Source of the DNA: Lactuca virosa
Taxonomy: Eukaryota; Streptophyta; Magnoliopsida; Asterales; Asteraceae
Direction: 5' to 3'
Assembly (NCBI GenBank): GCA_928212115.1
Contig: CAKMRJ010005634.1
Span: 257,494,561 to 257,558,560, forward strand
Length of the DNA: 64,000 bases
Shown here: piece by piece, positions 53,215-64,000 of the stretch
How the letters are laid out: the number at the start of each line of letters is the position of its first letter
How positions within the stretch are numbered: position 1 is the stretch's first letter
Made by a program: the position numbers and the translations under genes
Notes under the pieces: model-generated
Told to the model about the DNA's origin: nothing
What the model saw: only the letters and a program-made list of their open reading frames with translations
The model's database searches: none

Positions 53215-55883
53215 GTCACACCCCAAAACCAAGAACGGCGGAAACGTTCGGGGGTGGAGGACGTCATGTAAAGTATCATAACAGTGCAAAGTAGTAAACA
53301 AGCAACAACATCATCCATTGCATTAAAAGTAAAGTTTTAATACATGAGTGTTCTTTCATAGTAATAAGACACCAAAATATGTAATCAAAATAAAAGACGA
53401 GTCTTGTCTGTGCTCCGTCTTCTCAAAACCTGGTCATCGTACCTGTCTACTGGTGACCTGAGAATACAAGTTATTTTGAAAGTGTAGATCAGCATAAAGC
53501 TGGTGAATTCATAATTATTATGGTGTCATTAATTTGGAAAGCTGATATGAAAGACATGCAATTGTTGATGAAACATTTGATATAAGTGTGAAAACCCTAG
53601 AAAATCCCATATTTCCTACTAGTATAAAAGGTAGTCTTCTACCAAGACCCGAATGCTTTGAAATTTGCATTTCTGTGTAATGAAAGTTTTTCCCATGTGA
53701 CTATTATTATAAATATATAGTCTACCTCATCGTTTATGTGAATGTGTCACAAAATAAAAGTAAAAGGGAAATTATATAATCATTTAAGTATTATCGTTTG
53801 GTACTAGGATAAACACGACATGGAAGATGCCGAATAGTATTAACCGTAGACATCCGTCGATGTGCATTTTCCCTCTGTAGCTAACAGCTGGGTGTAGAAT
53901 GGTTAGTCCCTTACATATATAATAGCATCTACACATATAATATGTAAATGTATCTCATCATATAGTATCTATGTAACAGTATTCATGTAATAGTATCTCT
54001 TCATATTGATGTATTAGTATCTCTTCATATTGATGTATTAGTATCTCTTCATATTGATGTATTAGTATTTCTTCATATTGATGTATTAGTATCTCTTCAT
54101 ATTGATGTATTAGTATCTCTTCATATTGATGTATTAGTATCTCTTCATATTGATGTATTAGTATAGACTCATGAATGAACTGACTCTGGTGTAATTCCTT
54201 GTAATAGGAATTATGTTTTTTATCCCCTAAACTATACCTATAATAGTTTACTGGAATGTAAGTTGAGTGTCCAAGTAGGTTTATACACCCTTGCTACCCA
54301 AGAGTGTTGGAACTGAATGAAGAATGAAAGCTCTCATATCAATACATATATACATGAAACATAAGTGTATAGATATGGTTTTAACAATAAGTTGAAAGAG
54401 GTTTTGAGCAATAATAATGATGACTTGATGTCATTATATAAAACATTTCAAAAGTAATTCATTTGATAACAAAGTATAACAGGACTGAAAACCATTGTGT
54501 TTATCACATTTTGAAGTATGTGAAATTAGTTGGTTGAAAACACAGTTATAAATCACATGTGATTGATTCTACAACATGCTGTTTTCTACTTGTATTCCCC
54601 CCCCCCATTAAAGCATTTAAAATCATTTAAAAGATTTATTAAGGGGTATGAACTCACCTGTAGTGAGTGGTTTGGATGAATTGATGATATAGGATTGCTA
54701 GGTGTCAAGTGAAGACTTGTACAAACACAATCATCCTAGTTAACATATAATAACACATATATGTATCCAATTAGTCTTTAAACAACTAATTAACAAAGTT
54801 AAGACCTCTTAGGACATGTAAAACACCTTATTTAGGTGTTATAAGTCATAAGGATTGCATCTAAGTGTTGTAGGACCTTGCTATTGAGTTTGGGGTTCAA
54901 GGGTAAACTCCCTTGGAGTTTACAGTTTTGTGACCATAACTCCTTGAGTTTACAGTCGTAAACCCATGAGTTTACGGCCGTAAACTCATGTTTCTTTGAC
55001 CATTTGTTGTTTTGAAGCTCTACAAGCCATTAGAAGCATTTACACTTGAAGTATAAGCCTAGGGAAGTGATTAGGGCACCATTTCACTCCTAAATGGAGT
55101 TTACGATTCTTGAACCAATTGCCTTTGGGTTTACGGCCGTAAACCCAAATGGTTTATGGTATTTTGATTGTTTTGAGTCCCAAGCACAATGAGGTAAGGA
55201 TCTATGCAAGTTTCCAAGGCTTAGAAGGGGCTAGGGCACACTTTGGCACCCTTTATAGGGTTTACGGTCCAAGAACACCTTGGACCGTAAACACCTTGAT
55301 CTTGTGTTTCCTTGGTGATTTCTTGATGTTTAGAAGTGTAACAAGCCTTACACTACTCTAGGATAGAAGTACTTACTAGTTAGAAGCTTGAAAAGGTGCT
55401 AAAAGTCCAAGAACACTAGTGTGTGTTCTTGGTGTTCTTGGTGAAACTTGAAGATCTAACCTTTTGGAATGATTTCACGGATGGAAGTGTGTTAGATCAC
55501 TATATGAAGTAATATATCAACTTAAAAGGGCTAGAAACACTTACAAGTTGAAGATCTAGAAGGAAAACTCGGATGCTACTTGAGAGGATTTGAGTTTTGT
55601 TCTTGAAAAGTGAAAAAATGAATAAAATGGCTAAGTGCCATATATATACCCTTGGGGTTTACGGCCGTAAACACCAAGTTTAGGCTGTAAACTCCAAACT
55701 TTTGAAGTTTTGGGACTTTATTGTTGCACAATAAACCCTAATGCATCCTCTCTCCTGTTATCTCCTGAAGTACTAATCTATAAACACTCAAACTTATTCC
55801 TAAAAACTTCAAAGTTAGCAGAAACAGTTTTGACTTCTATTGAAGTATATGGTTTTACAGAATAGAAATTTCGGGTTGTCACA
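53215..55883 (-). repeat. Gypsy-C 5' LTR
   Basis: It is 2669 bp, the promoter copy for the element, with a TATA box on the minus strand around 55639-55649. It carries the same minisatellite (53991-54158) and palindromes as the 3' LTR and a C-run near 54597-54606. Short ORFs here (for example 55149-55361) are LTR artefacts. Confidence 0.95.
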
Positions 55884-55888
55884 TTGAC

Positions 55889-56040
55889 AGAACCTGTCTA
55901 TTTTATCTGTAAAAGTTGAAAGCATAAATGAGCAGAAACCAGATCTTATTTACATCGTTTGTTCAATCTGCATTCGTTTAACTCTGATTTTGATTAATAC
56001 TTGATTCTACGATTCATCAAATAGCACAAAGCAGGCAACA
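55889..56040 (+). repeat. Element U LTR, remainder
   Basis: It resumes after the TTGAC duplication with AGAACCTGTCTATTTTATC and ends GCAGGCAACA. Joined with 44047-44229 it would be about 335 bp. Confidence 0.62.
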
Positions 56041-56041
56041 T

Positions 56042-56389
56042 TCGAGTATCGAGTAACTAGAACCAAACATAACATAATCAGGCCACCTATCACTGACTCA
56101 TCAGTACTAGCATGTAAGTCTACAAGCTAATACAATAGGCATACAAAATCATCTCTCCTTGCATTCTATCATGCAAATATTGAGCAGATCCTTAGCCCTA
56201 ATATGTATGGGTATTTTGGGAAAACTTACTTGAGCTCAGTCGATTGCATGCACCACAACCTTTCTTGTATTAGAAAACCCTTTTCTTTAAAACCTTTATT
56301 TTTGAAATTTTTTACCAAATCATCAGTTTGAGTTCAAACACTCTTGAGAGTATGTCCGAATCCCTCAAACTATGGCTCTAATACCAACT
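56042..56389 (-). other. Gypsy-A leader and primer binding site
   Basis: On the minus strand TTGGTATTAGAGCC (56374-56387) resembles the initiator tRNA-Met site with one C-to-T change. The 330 bases after it are non-coding leader that end at the element U junction. Confidence 0.75.
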
Positions 56390-56957
56390 TGAAACGTACC
56401 AAAAATATGACCAAAAATTTTCATTTTTCATTTAATAAAACATTATCCCAAAACATAAACATAATTCTCAAAAAGAACAAATATATCAAAACATCACAAA
56501 TTATCAGAGTTATTATGAAAATGCATAACTATATCGTGTTGCAATACAATCACCCCGATATCTTCCCTTTTGCAACAGAAGTACCTGAAACATAAACATA
56601 AAACCGTAAGCACGAAGCTTAGTGAGTTTCCCCCAAATACCACATACCACACATATGAAACATATAATGGGCCCCACTCGAAGAGTGTAACGGGCCCCGT
56701 CCTAACTCGCATAACGGGCCCCGCCCATTGAGTATAACGGGTCCCGCCCTAACTTGCATAACGGGCCCCACCCACTTAGTATAACGGGCCCCGCCTTAAA
56801 TCTCACAACGAGCCCCGCCCAGCATATAAACATACAAGTAAAACAAGTGATGACATACAAATTACCCATTGGGCCCCGCCAACTAATTACACATACACAT
56901 GTAAGAGTCACACAGACATCTAGTGTTGAATCTATATTCCCAAGAATCATTATGCAG
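56390..56957 (-). repeat. Gypsy-A 5' LTR, part, with GC-rich minisatellite
   Basis: On the minus strand the LTR ends GGTACGTTTCA at 56390. A minisatellite built on ATAACGGGCCCCGCCC, recurring about every 23 bases, covers about 56669-56880. The segment AACTCACTAAGCTTCGTGCT (minus strand) has a counterpart in the gypsy-B LTR (AACTCACTAAGATTTGGGCT), so the families are related. The LTR is cut at 56957 by copia-4. Confidence 0.75.
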
Positions 56958-57889
56958 TGATATTGCTAATAATATATGAACCTATACGGTCACACCTTTA
57001 TCAAGTTTTCACATTTTGTATATTTGTTATTAATATGATTATTAATAAATAATATCAATTCTTGTATTATAATTAGGGAATAATTATTGATTTATGAAAA
57101 TAATAATTATAAGAAAGTATATAACTAGTTATCATTTCATATGGTATGAATTAATAAGTCATGTACAAACTTTTGGACTAGTTGGATTCTTTTGTCTTTT
57201 ACCTAAAGACAATGTTTATATTTTAAAAACTTAGAATTTATAAAAATCAAAGAGTCTTTCTTATTTAATTTGGTATGGCCGAAAGTTGATGATGGTGTGG
57301 GAGGCTGCTTGTCAACCTTCCTCCCTTGTCCTCCATGCCTCTAAAATAAGGTCATTAGTTTAGATTATAATATGGGGTTCCTTTTGCTTTTGCATGGGTA
57401 TTTAAAGAGGTGTCTTGCATGAGTTTGAGAGTAGTTTTCTTGTGAGTCTCTCCATTTTCTTCCCATGGCCGAAACTCTCTCTACACATACATGCTCTCTT
57501 TTGAAGTTAGTTTTGGTGTTTAAAGCTTCCTTGAGTTGTCTCCTTTAGTGCTTAATTTAGTTAAGTGCTTAAAGGCTTAAGAGACTCAACAATACAAGAA
57601 ATAACTAGCATTCCAAGTGCCTTAATCTTGATGGTGGATACTTGTAGAGAAGATCATATTCTTTGATCTTTACATCTTCATCAACACCCCAAAGCCAAGT
57701 GGGTTCAAAGGCTTCAAAACTTATCTCTAAATATCCTATGATTGTTTTTTTTTATTTCATTCTAACATCTATAAATGGATCCATGATGGTTTGGTTTTGT
57801 TATGAACTAAAAATAAACTTGTTATTTTAAAGTCTTTCGTTGCCGGTTTTTGTGAAAAACAGACTTATATTTCGTATCAAAACCCAACA
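56958..57889 (+). repeat. Copia-4 5' LTR
   Basis: It starts TGATATTGCTAATAATATAT, followed by GAACCTATACGGTCACACC, and ends AAACCCAACA. A TATA-like TATTTAAA is at 57399-57406. The start point is inferred because no partner LTR is visible. Confidence 0.75.
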
Positions 57890-57890
57890 G

Positions 57891-59867
57891 TGGTATCAGA
57901 GTCATCTTTTATATGGTAGAATGATTTTTTATGTTTAATAATCTTTGGTTTTTAGGAAAACAAGCATGAATTTCTTTTAGTTAAGAAAAATCCATTTCAT
58001 ATTTGTCTTCTTTGGCAACTTCTTAGTTAAAATTGTTTATTTTTATATATAACCATTTTTCATGCATTTTGGTTATATAAAAGTTGCGTTAGAAAAAACA
58101 AAGAGTTGTTTGTTATTATATTTGATATGTTTTTGTTTATAAACAAGCCATTTGGACCTTTATGTTGTGTTTGGTTGATATTTATTTATTCATAAGATGT
58201 AATAGATAAATAGGTAATTTTTCATTTGTTGATTTGTTGCAATAAATTAGTTAGACTAGTTGGATTCCTTTTAAATGTAACAAGATGAAGAAATGACCTC
58301 CTTGAAGATGACTTAACCATTTAAGACCATAATCCCAACCATAAACTTCTACTTTTGGTTTTGGGCTTAATTATAGTCTTAATGGTTTAAGTGTTGCAAC
58401 TTTCACGACATGAAGATTTGAAGTCCTTTTGCAAGCAAGAGTTGACTTGGCAAGTGGGAGCTTGAAGACCTTTTGAAGTGTCCCTTATGTCCTATAGGAA
58501 AGACTTAATAATTCTTGTGATGGATCACAAAAATTATTACTAGACATGACTTGGTTTTTACACATTATAATGCATGCATGTGATGTTTATTTTATGTTAT
58601 TGTATGTTATGTTTTGTGTATGAAAATGAGTTTTCCATGTCAAACAACATTTTAACATAAGATAATATCACTTGGAGTTTGAGTAAAAAAATATTTAAAA
58701 GACAACATAAGATGTTTATAAATGGATATTTATAAAAACGTTTTTACCAGTTACCGGTTTACCGGTTAAAACTTAATTTTTTTATTGAAAATAGTTTTAT
58801 TTTAAAACTTATAAATACCCAACTTTAAAAAATTTAAAATGGTTTAAAAGATGTTTAAACTTTATATAAACTCCATGTCTTTATAATAAATAAGGAGTTT
58901 TTATTTAAAAAACTAAAATCGGTTTATAGCGTTATAACGACAAATAATAAAACTAGTGATTATTTTTTGCGTCGAAACTTAATATATGATATTGGTGTTT
59001 TAAACATAACGCAACATGTTGATATTATGTTTTATGCATGCTAAATGAGATTTAAAACATAAGTATCATCACCCAAGTTTTGGTTTATCAAAATATGACT
59101 TTTATCATAAGATGCATAAAATTGAATTTATAAAATAAAATGAGTTTATTCTAGAAATTCATGAAGTCATAAATTTTTTGATTGTTAAAAGGAAGTTTAA
59201 AATAGTGATTTTATAACTCATCCAAAACTCCAAGTCTTAAGTATAAAATAAAGTTTCATTAAGACTACTACAGTTTCTTAAAACCGATCTACGACTAAAC
59301 TTTAAAATACCAGATTTTAGTTTATAATTGATCGCGGTTAATGGCAAATAAAATGAAATTTTATTTGGCACCAAAAGAACCTCATTACAAATGATATGAA
59401 CTTTACAAAAGGGTACATGAATTGTTGGAGGCATGTAATATTCATGAGACCATGGTTTTATAAACTATAATTGTAAAACATATAAAACCTTTTCTAAAAA
59501 TGCAAGTCATTGTCGTCCTTTTGAATAACACTCGTTATCATTTGAGGGTTTTAGTGCCACAGGGTCACCTGGGCCTAGGATTGGATTTTGATGTTCGGGG
59601 TAGTTTTGTAGTTCTGGTTTCTAAAGGGTCACCTTGTTACTGTTTAGTTACAATGCTACAAGTTGTTTCAAATTGGATAACTTGATCGGAATCTTATGTG
59701 ATAAAGGTCACCTAAGCATGAGAGGTCAGAGGCATAGATGGGATGAACATGCCAATCTAAGCAATAGTTGTTTAGGATCTCATACCTGAAAATACTAAAT
59801 GAAACTTTGTTAAATTCTGTTGATAATTGTTAATAATTTTTACGCCCTGCAAAACCTCTCTCTTGTT
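57891..59867 (+). other. Copia-4 primer binding site and leader
   Basis: TGGTATCAGAG (57891-57901) is the initiator tRNA-Met site. The following 1.9 kb is A+T-rich leader without convincing coding sequence. Confidence 0.75.
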
Positions 59868-60420
59868 GACTTTCAAGAGACAGTAACATTTGATGGTTAT
59901 AATTTCTATGACCGGTATAATATCTTGAGGTTCTACCTTTAAGATAAATTGAAATTATATATATACTGAAAGATCCCATACCTGAATAACCTCTGCAAGC
60001 CAGTCAGTCTGATCATGATACTTTGACAGAAGTATTATTGTGTTGATATTGATGTGTCTCACATCATACTGAAGAAATTAGCCATGACTTGCAGAAAGTC
60101 TTGGATAATTATGAAACATATCAGATGTCTCATCAAGTAAAGCATATATTCAATCAGAACACTAGAAAGAACTTCAAGTTTGTTCAAGAATTGAATAAAG
60201 GAAGTCCAATAGCTTGTGCACTCATATAGACTTATAGTTCAGTTAAGGGAAATACATCATAAACCCATAAATCAAGAAAGGACAAAATGATTAGTGTTGT
60301 TTCTATTGTGGAAGAAACAGTACAATAAAGGCGGAATTGCTCCTCTCATCTCATCAAGCTAAAGAAGTCTGACTTGGACAAGACTTCAGATATCTATATG
60401 ATAGAGCTATTTATTTTTCC
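59868..60420 (+). pseudogene. Copia-4 gag relic
   Basis: Residues resembling copia gag are legible in broken frames: TVTFDGYNFYDRYNILRFYL near 59885, VLDNYETYQMSHQVKHIF near 60095 and FVQELNKGSPIACALI near 60180. Stops and indels prevent any product, and no zinc knuckle is recognisable. Confidence 0.6.
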
Positions 60421-60954
60421 ATCATTCACTTGAGTATGTTATACTTTAAGTGACACTAATAATTGATATTATGTCTTGATGATTGGAAGAAATAATCAAC
60501 TGATTACAAACAAATGATATTTCGTGTTGAAGATATAATAAGTGGTGTTATAGTCTTTTATTTAAACAATAGATGTATTGTACATATCCTTAAAGGGACA
60601 TGTAACAATTCTAATTTATGAATAAATCCATATTTACTTATCGTTTAACGGATGTTCACATTCATGTTCTGAAACGATGTATTCTGTGTTAAAGAATACA
60701 TTATCATAATGTTATTTATGAAGTAAATCTATAATCTTTCATTAAATTAATAGTTCTGATCATAACACATATATAATCAAATGATATTTGATTGGAACTT
60801 ATCTATGTCATAATCATCATGACAATATAAATAAGAAATACACATACCAACTTCAAAAGGATAGAATTTTTAAAGGCAAATGAGCTTGATTCATTTGATA
60901 TATGTGAATCATATGTATATGGGAAGATGATTCACAAGTTTCTTTAACTATTAG

Positions 60955-61260
60955 TAGTTAAAGAATAAAAGGCTTGACAAAGAGTTATACATAAGTGATG
61001 TATGTAATCCTTTTCAATCCATGAATAGATTTGGTGATAGATACTTAATCAATTTCACTGACGACGTTTATTAATTGTTGATGAAGCCTTTTGATTTGAT
61101 CAAATTTTTCATACTGAAGATTGAAATATACATTAATGAGATCATCATTAACTTTTTGTTGTGATAAAGAAAATGAGTTTTTAAACCAAGTCTTCTTGGA
61201 ACATCTTAAGAGTTATGGAATTGATTCACAACTCATTCCGACAAAAACATTCACTCATCA
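60955..61260 (+). pseudogene. Copia-4 integrase relic
   Basis: SDVCNPFQSMNRFGDRYLIN and FTDD (about 60992-61066) match the integrase start HTDVCGPF...FIDDFSRYG, and FLEHLKSYGIDSQLIP (about 61195-61245) matches the FLDYLKECGIVSQLTP segment of copia-1. The acidic RSDRGGEY motif between them is lost. Confidence 0.72.
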
Positions 61261-61869
61261 TTAGTATGCTCTGTGTGGCACAGGATCACCTGGTCACTTG
61301 AATCTATCTTTTGTTATTGGAGGTAGCCTTCATATTCTCTCGTGGGATAGATTCACCTGGCCATTAGCTGAAAGTCTATAGTACAAGTTTTTAAAGAGGA
61401 TAAAACACAGACCTTGTAGTCCATTATATGATGTTTTAAAAGAACTATTTACTTTACAAAATTTTGGAATTATGCTCACTGTAACAAATATATATTGAAT
61501 ATATATTTCCAACCAAAAAAGTGGATTAGATACTTATATTAGACTGAGGATGAAATGGTTTATCCTTATCTAAAAGGTATAGAGTTATAGAGCTTATGTT
61601 AGACAATAAGCTTAACCACTCTAGCATCTACTAACTGCATTCATTTAGATTACCCTACATGATTGTTTAGGATGAATTTTCTACTAATCCCACTAATTGT
61701 CACTCCATAAGACAAGTGATTAGAAAATGATTTTTCTAAGTGGGAGCTATATGGAACTTTAAGAGCTAAAGAACCATAAACTAAATGCATCATAGTTTGG
61801 AACTAGCAAGTTTTCAACTGTGTTGAATTCGCTCAATAGTTGACCAGAAACTAAGAAAACATATAGAGA

Positions 61870-62650
61870 TGCATTCATGTATGATTATCAAGTATGGGCT
61901 TGTTTAATATTCCACGATATAGTTTGACTATAAAGAGTAAGTGAGTTTTCAGAGGAGAAAACATACATGAATGAAAATCTTTCCAAGATTTAAGCTAACA
62001 TCTCAACGTAAGAATCTTCGTTCTTATAAGATAATTGCGTAGTGTGATTTGATTATAAATTAAGATGACTCTAGTGTTTTCTACAAAGCTAGCGGGTGTG
62101 CAGTAACATTCCCAGTCTTATATGTAGTCGACATACTAATTCTTGGAATAAAGATCTATATAGATAGATCATGGCAGCTTAAAGGATTAAATAAAATTGC
62201 ATTAATTGTCAAGGATCTTAAAAGAGCTTAAGATAAAGGACTCTGAGAGAGTCATCTTGTCAAATACCGCATGACATGATTTTGAGCAAAATCCTAGTGC
62301 AAATGTTTTTGAACTAGATAATATGATTGTATTGCATATGCTATTGCAATTAGATTAATCATATATGTCATGCTTATGCATAAAGGCCAAATAAGTCGTA
62401 TGCTTAGAGCATGTCGAATGATACCAGTATAATCCGAGAACAAGTAATTGTGTGACTTACAGGAATATTTTAAAGTACTTGCGAGAACTAGAGAAATATT
62501 CCTAGTCTACAGAGTATTTGAAAGAAAGTTATGTTTAAAGTTGTTACACATGTGCTAAATTTTCAAATAGATTGAGATGACTCTCGGTCACAATCGGGCT
62601 TGTCCTCATTATGAATGAAGAGATAGTTACATGGATAGTGGTTCCATGTA
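61870..62650 (+). pseudogene. Copia-4 RT and RNase H relics
   Basis: Legible pieces are MYDYQVWACL (about 61877, compare MYDNQVWNLV in copia-1), VYMNENL (about 61965), LYVVDILILGI (about 62118, where YVDD has become YVVD), NILKYLRELEKY (about 62465) and DDSRSQSGLVLIMNE (about 62577). The order is right for RT followed by RNase H, but most of the domain is lost. No activity is possible. Confidence 0.72.
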
Positions 62651-62680
62651 GATTTTAATTACAGTTACACATCAGAGTTA

Positions 62681-62928
62681 GGCCCCGTTTGATAGTTGCT
62701 GACCGAGAAAGTGCTGACTGAGAAAGGTCTGTCTGAGTAAGAAATTCTGACGGAGTAAGAAATCATGTTGTTTGATTGAAAATTTGACTGAATGTGCTGA
62801 CTAGTGCAAAATGACCATTTTACCCCGATGCTCTACACGTTTCTATGCAATATGAAGATGATGATGATGATGATAATAATAATAATAATAATAATAACAA
62901 AAACAACAATAATAATAACACCAATTAC

Positions 62929-62983
<55 letters not shown>

Positions 62984-62984
62984 G

Positions 62985-63032
<48 letters not shown>

Positions 63033-63367
63033 TATACAAAACTTCCAGCATAATAGACATTAAATATATTATTTTAGAAATAAAACACAAAAAGTCATTC
63101 AGCTTGCTGGTAAACACCATCCCTTCTACAAGGGAGACCTAAGTTCTAATCCCGTAACCTTCATTAGCTGCGAATTTTTATCCAAGCCAAGGATACTATT
63201 GGAAACCCTCGCTTTCTTTCTGGGTCAACCATCTCCCAACTTCTTTCTCGGTCAGACCTTGCTTTCCGAGTCAGACGTCAAGATTTTGTCTATCAAACAC
63301 CTTTCGTCTGACCGAGTCAGCCAAAAATGTCTGACCTGACTCGGTCAGATGCATATCAAACAGGGCC
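62681..63367. mobile_element. PIF/Harbinger-like MITE with internal microsatellite
   Basis: The ends are GGCCCCGTTTGATA and TATCAAACAGGGCC, an inverted repeat of 14 bp with one mismatch. The 3-bp duplication TTA (62678-62680 and 63368-63370) fits this superfamily. Both arms are rich in GACCGAGT/ACTCGGTC-type segments, so the ends can fold on each other. There is no transposase. It sits in the relic RNase H region of copia-4. Confidence 0.85.
62858..63031 (+). repeat. Trinucleotide microsatellite (GAT/AAT) inside the MITE
   Basis: Runs of GAT then AAT/TAA triplets, with a few interruptions, fill the middle of the MITE. ORFs through it (poly-Asn or poly-Ile) are artefacts. Confidence 0.95.
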
Positions 63368-63370
63368 TTA

Positions 63371-64000
63371 GGGTACATTGAGGTTTGGAGAACCACATGC
63401 TAAGAATCTTAATGTATGGTTCATTATGACTATGAGTAATCCCATTACGCGAGTATTGGTATCTAAGTCATATTTAATCGTCTAATACATTTTCATTAGT
63501 TTTCTTTTTATATGAGTTGTATATATAAAACTGAAAATGTTTGTATTTACAAAGTTTACACAAATAAAGTTTGTCAAATCTACTTGACAAAGCTTCATCA
63601 TTAGCTAAAGCATGAAAGTCAAGCTGGTGGTATAGGGCCTTGTCGATATAAGAGATGTATTGATTGAAATTTAGTATTTGGATATTGGAACAGTACAAAC
63701 AACATATATTAAAATGAATTGATATATTGGATATGATTCATTCATTAAATAATTGTTGTGTTCTATATTAGCATGTTTAAATCCCTGAATAACTAGGTTA
63801 TTCTAAATGTCCATAGTCGTTCATAGTTGTGGGAGCATCTATGAGGTAAGACTAATATGAGTGGATTAGTGGATTCTCATGGAGATAAGAATAGGAAGAG
63901 TTGCTACCAACTTCATAGGTACTTGATTAGGATAATAAGCATTGGACTTGACCCGCATCAAAACGACTTTATGGATCGTAGTCAAGAGTGATGTTTTGAT
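63371..64000 (+). other. Copia-4 3' tail, incomplete
   Basis: It has no coding sequence. It contains AATAACTAGGTTATTC and CATAGTCGTTCATA, the counterpart of the ACTTCCAGAATA...CACAGTCG block in the other copia tails. The window ends before a polypurine tract. Confidence 0.65.

Larger units (their letters stand above)
44230..55883 (-). mobile_element. Gypsy-C: nearly complete Ty3/gypsy retrotransposon with extra upstream ORF
   Basis: It is 11.65 kb with 2.7-kb LTRs that start TGTGACAACCC and end TGACA on the minus strand. A perfect 5-bp duplication TTGAC flanks it (44225-44229 and 55884-55888). Minus-strand order is 5' LTR, primer site, leader, ORF0, gag, pol, polypurine tract, 3' LTR. By eye the LTRs differ at about 30 positions plus one 49-bp duplication, roughly 1%, making it the youngest element I can date here. 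Pol is open over 1200 codons. Confidence 0.96.
42434..56040 (+). mobile_element. Element U: 5'-truncated, non-autonomous LTR retroelement of unclassified family
   Basis: Without gypsy-C it is about 1.95 kb: an ORF-like 5' part, a protein gene (42852-44010), a polypurine tract AAAGGGGGAGA and one LTR of about 335 bp (44047-44229 and 55889-56040) starting TGTTAG and ending CAACA. No 5' LTR or primer site is present. TCGAGTAT occurs at both outer junctions (42426-42433 and 56042-56049), suggesting a target duplication of 5 to 8 bp. No RT or integrase is seen. Confidence 0.6.
1..56957 (-). mobile_element. Gypsy-A: fragmented Ty3/gypsy LTR retrotransposon hosting all other insertions
   Basis: The remaining pieces are 1-251, 15795-20604, 42311-42425 and 56042-56957, all readable on the minus strand in the order 3' LTR, polypurine tract, integrase, RNase H, RT, gag, leader, primer site, 5' LTR. 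The pieces rejoin cleanly once the inserted elements and their target duplications are removed (ACTTC at 252/15789, GCCTC/GCCTT at 20605/42305, a shared TCGAGTAT at 42426/56042). The far left of the 3' LTR and the far end of the 5' LTR lie outside the window or beyond copia-4, so LTR-LTR identity cannot be judged. Continuity across the leader is inference from these junctions. Confidence 0.8.
56958..64000 (+). mobile_element. Copia-4: heavily decayed Ty1/copia element, runs past the window
   Basis: It has a 5' LTR, primer site, very long leader and pol relics in order (gag, integrase, RT, RNase H). The window ends inside a tail resembling that of the other copia elements (AATAACTAGGTTATTC near 63788). 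The 3' LTR is not in the window, so no target duplication can be checked. Pol is beyond any function. Confidence 0.8.

Noticed and set aside
62804..63142. ORFs on both strands rich in Ile or Asn
   Set aside because: They are translations of the AAT/GAT microsatellite.
62681..63367. hAT-type MITE
   Set aside because: The flanking duplication is 3 bp (TTA), not 8 bp, and the end sequence suits PIF/Harbinger better.

Overview
The window is plant nuclear DNA made almost entirely of nested transposable elements. The organism is probably an Asteraceae species (lettuce tribe is my best guess). That inference rests on the LTR families and on the unclassified protein at 42852-44010, whose type I associate with Asteraceae genomes. 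I could not run a search. I see no complete, functional host gene.

The whole window can be read as one old minus-strand Ty3/gypsy element (called gypsy-A here) that was hit again and again. Its 3' LTR lies at the left edge (1-251, resuming 15795-16147). Its pol and gag follow (16163-20604). Its 5' leader is split (42311-42425 and 56042-56373). Its 5' LTR starts at 56390 and is cut at 56957. Four insertions split it. (1) Copia-1 (252-15789, duplication ACTTC) sits in the 3' LTR, and copia-2 (7354-15072, TATAT/TATAC) sits inside the 3' LTR of copia-1. (2) Gypsy-B (20605-42305, GCCTC/GCCTT) sits in gag. A CACTA DNA transposon (27486-40617, TTT) is inside the 3' LTR of gypsy-B, and copia-3 (28207-36089, ACATT) is inside the CACTA element. 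(3) A 5'-truncated retroelement, 'element U' (42434-56040), sits in the leader and carries a large gypsy element, gypsy-C (44230-55883, TTGAC), inside its LTR. (4) A decayed copia-4 (56958 to beyond the window) sits in the 5' LTR, with a PIF/Harbinger-like MITE (62681-63367, TTA) inside it.

The most notable part is the CACTA element. With copia-3 removed it is about 5.2 kb, has no recognisable transposase, and carries pieces of at least seven unrelated host genes. These are a 4-coumarate-CoA-ligase-like enzyme, CstF-64, a DOT4-like PPR protein, an asparagine-synthetase-domain protein (ASNSD1-like), the iron-sulfur assembly protein NAR1, mitochondrial chaperonin 60, and a TAP-type ABC transporter. 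Several keep introns with recognisable splice sites, so capture was at DNA level. The NAR1 piece lies within an intron of the ASNSD1 piece.

A second theme is that the LTRs or leaders of four different families each carry clusters of short CG-containing palindromes: ACTCGCCGAGT in copia-1/2, ACTCGACGAGT in copia-3 and gypsy-B, TTTACGGCCGTAAA in gypsy-C, and CGTACG-type motifs in gypsy-A. Most retroelement genes are broken. Gypsy-C is closest to intact: a 1200-codon pol, a gag in another frame and an extra upstream ORF, with LTRs differing at roughly 1% of sites by eye.
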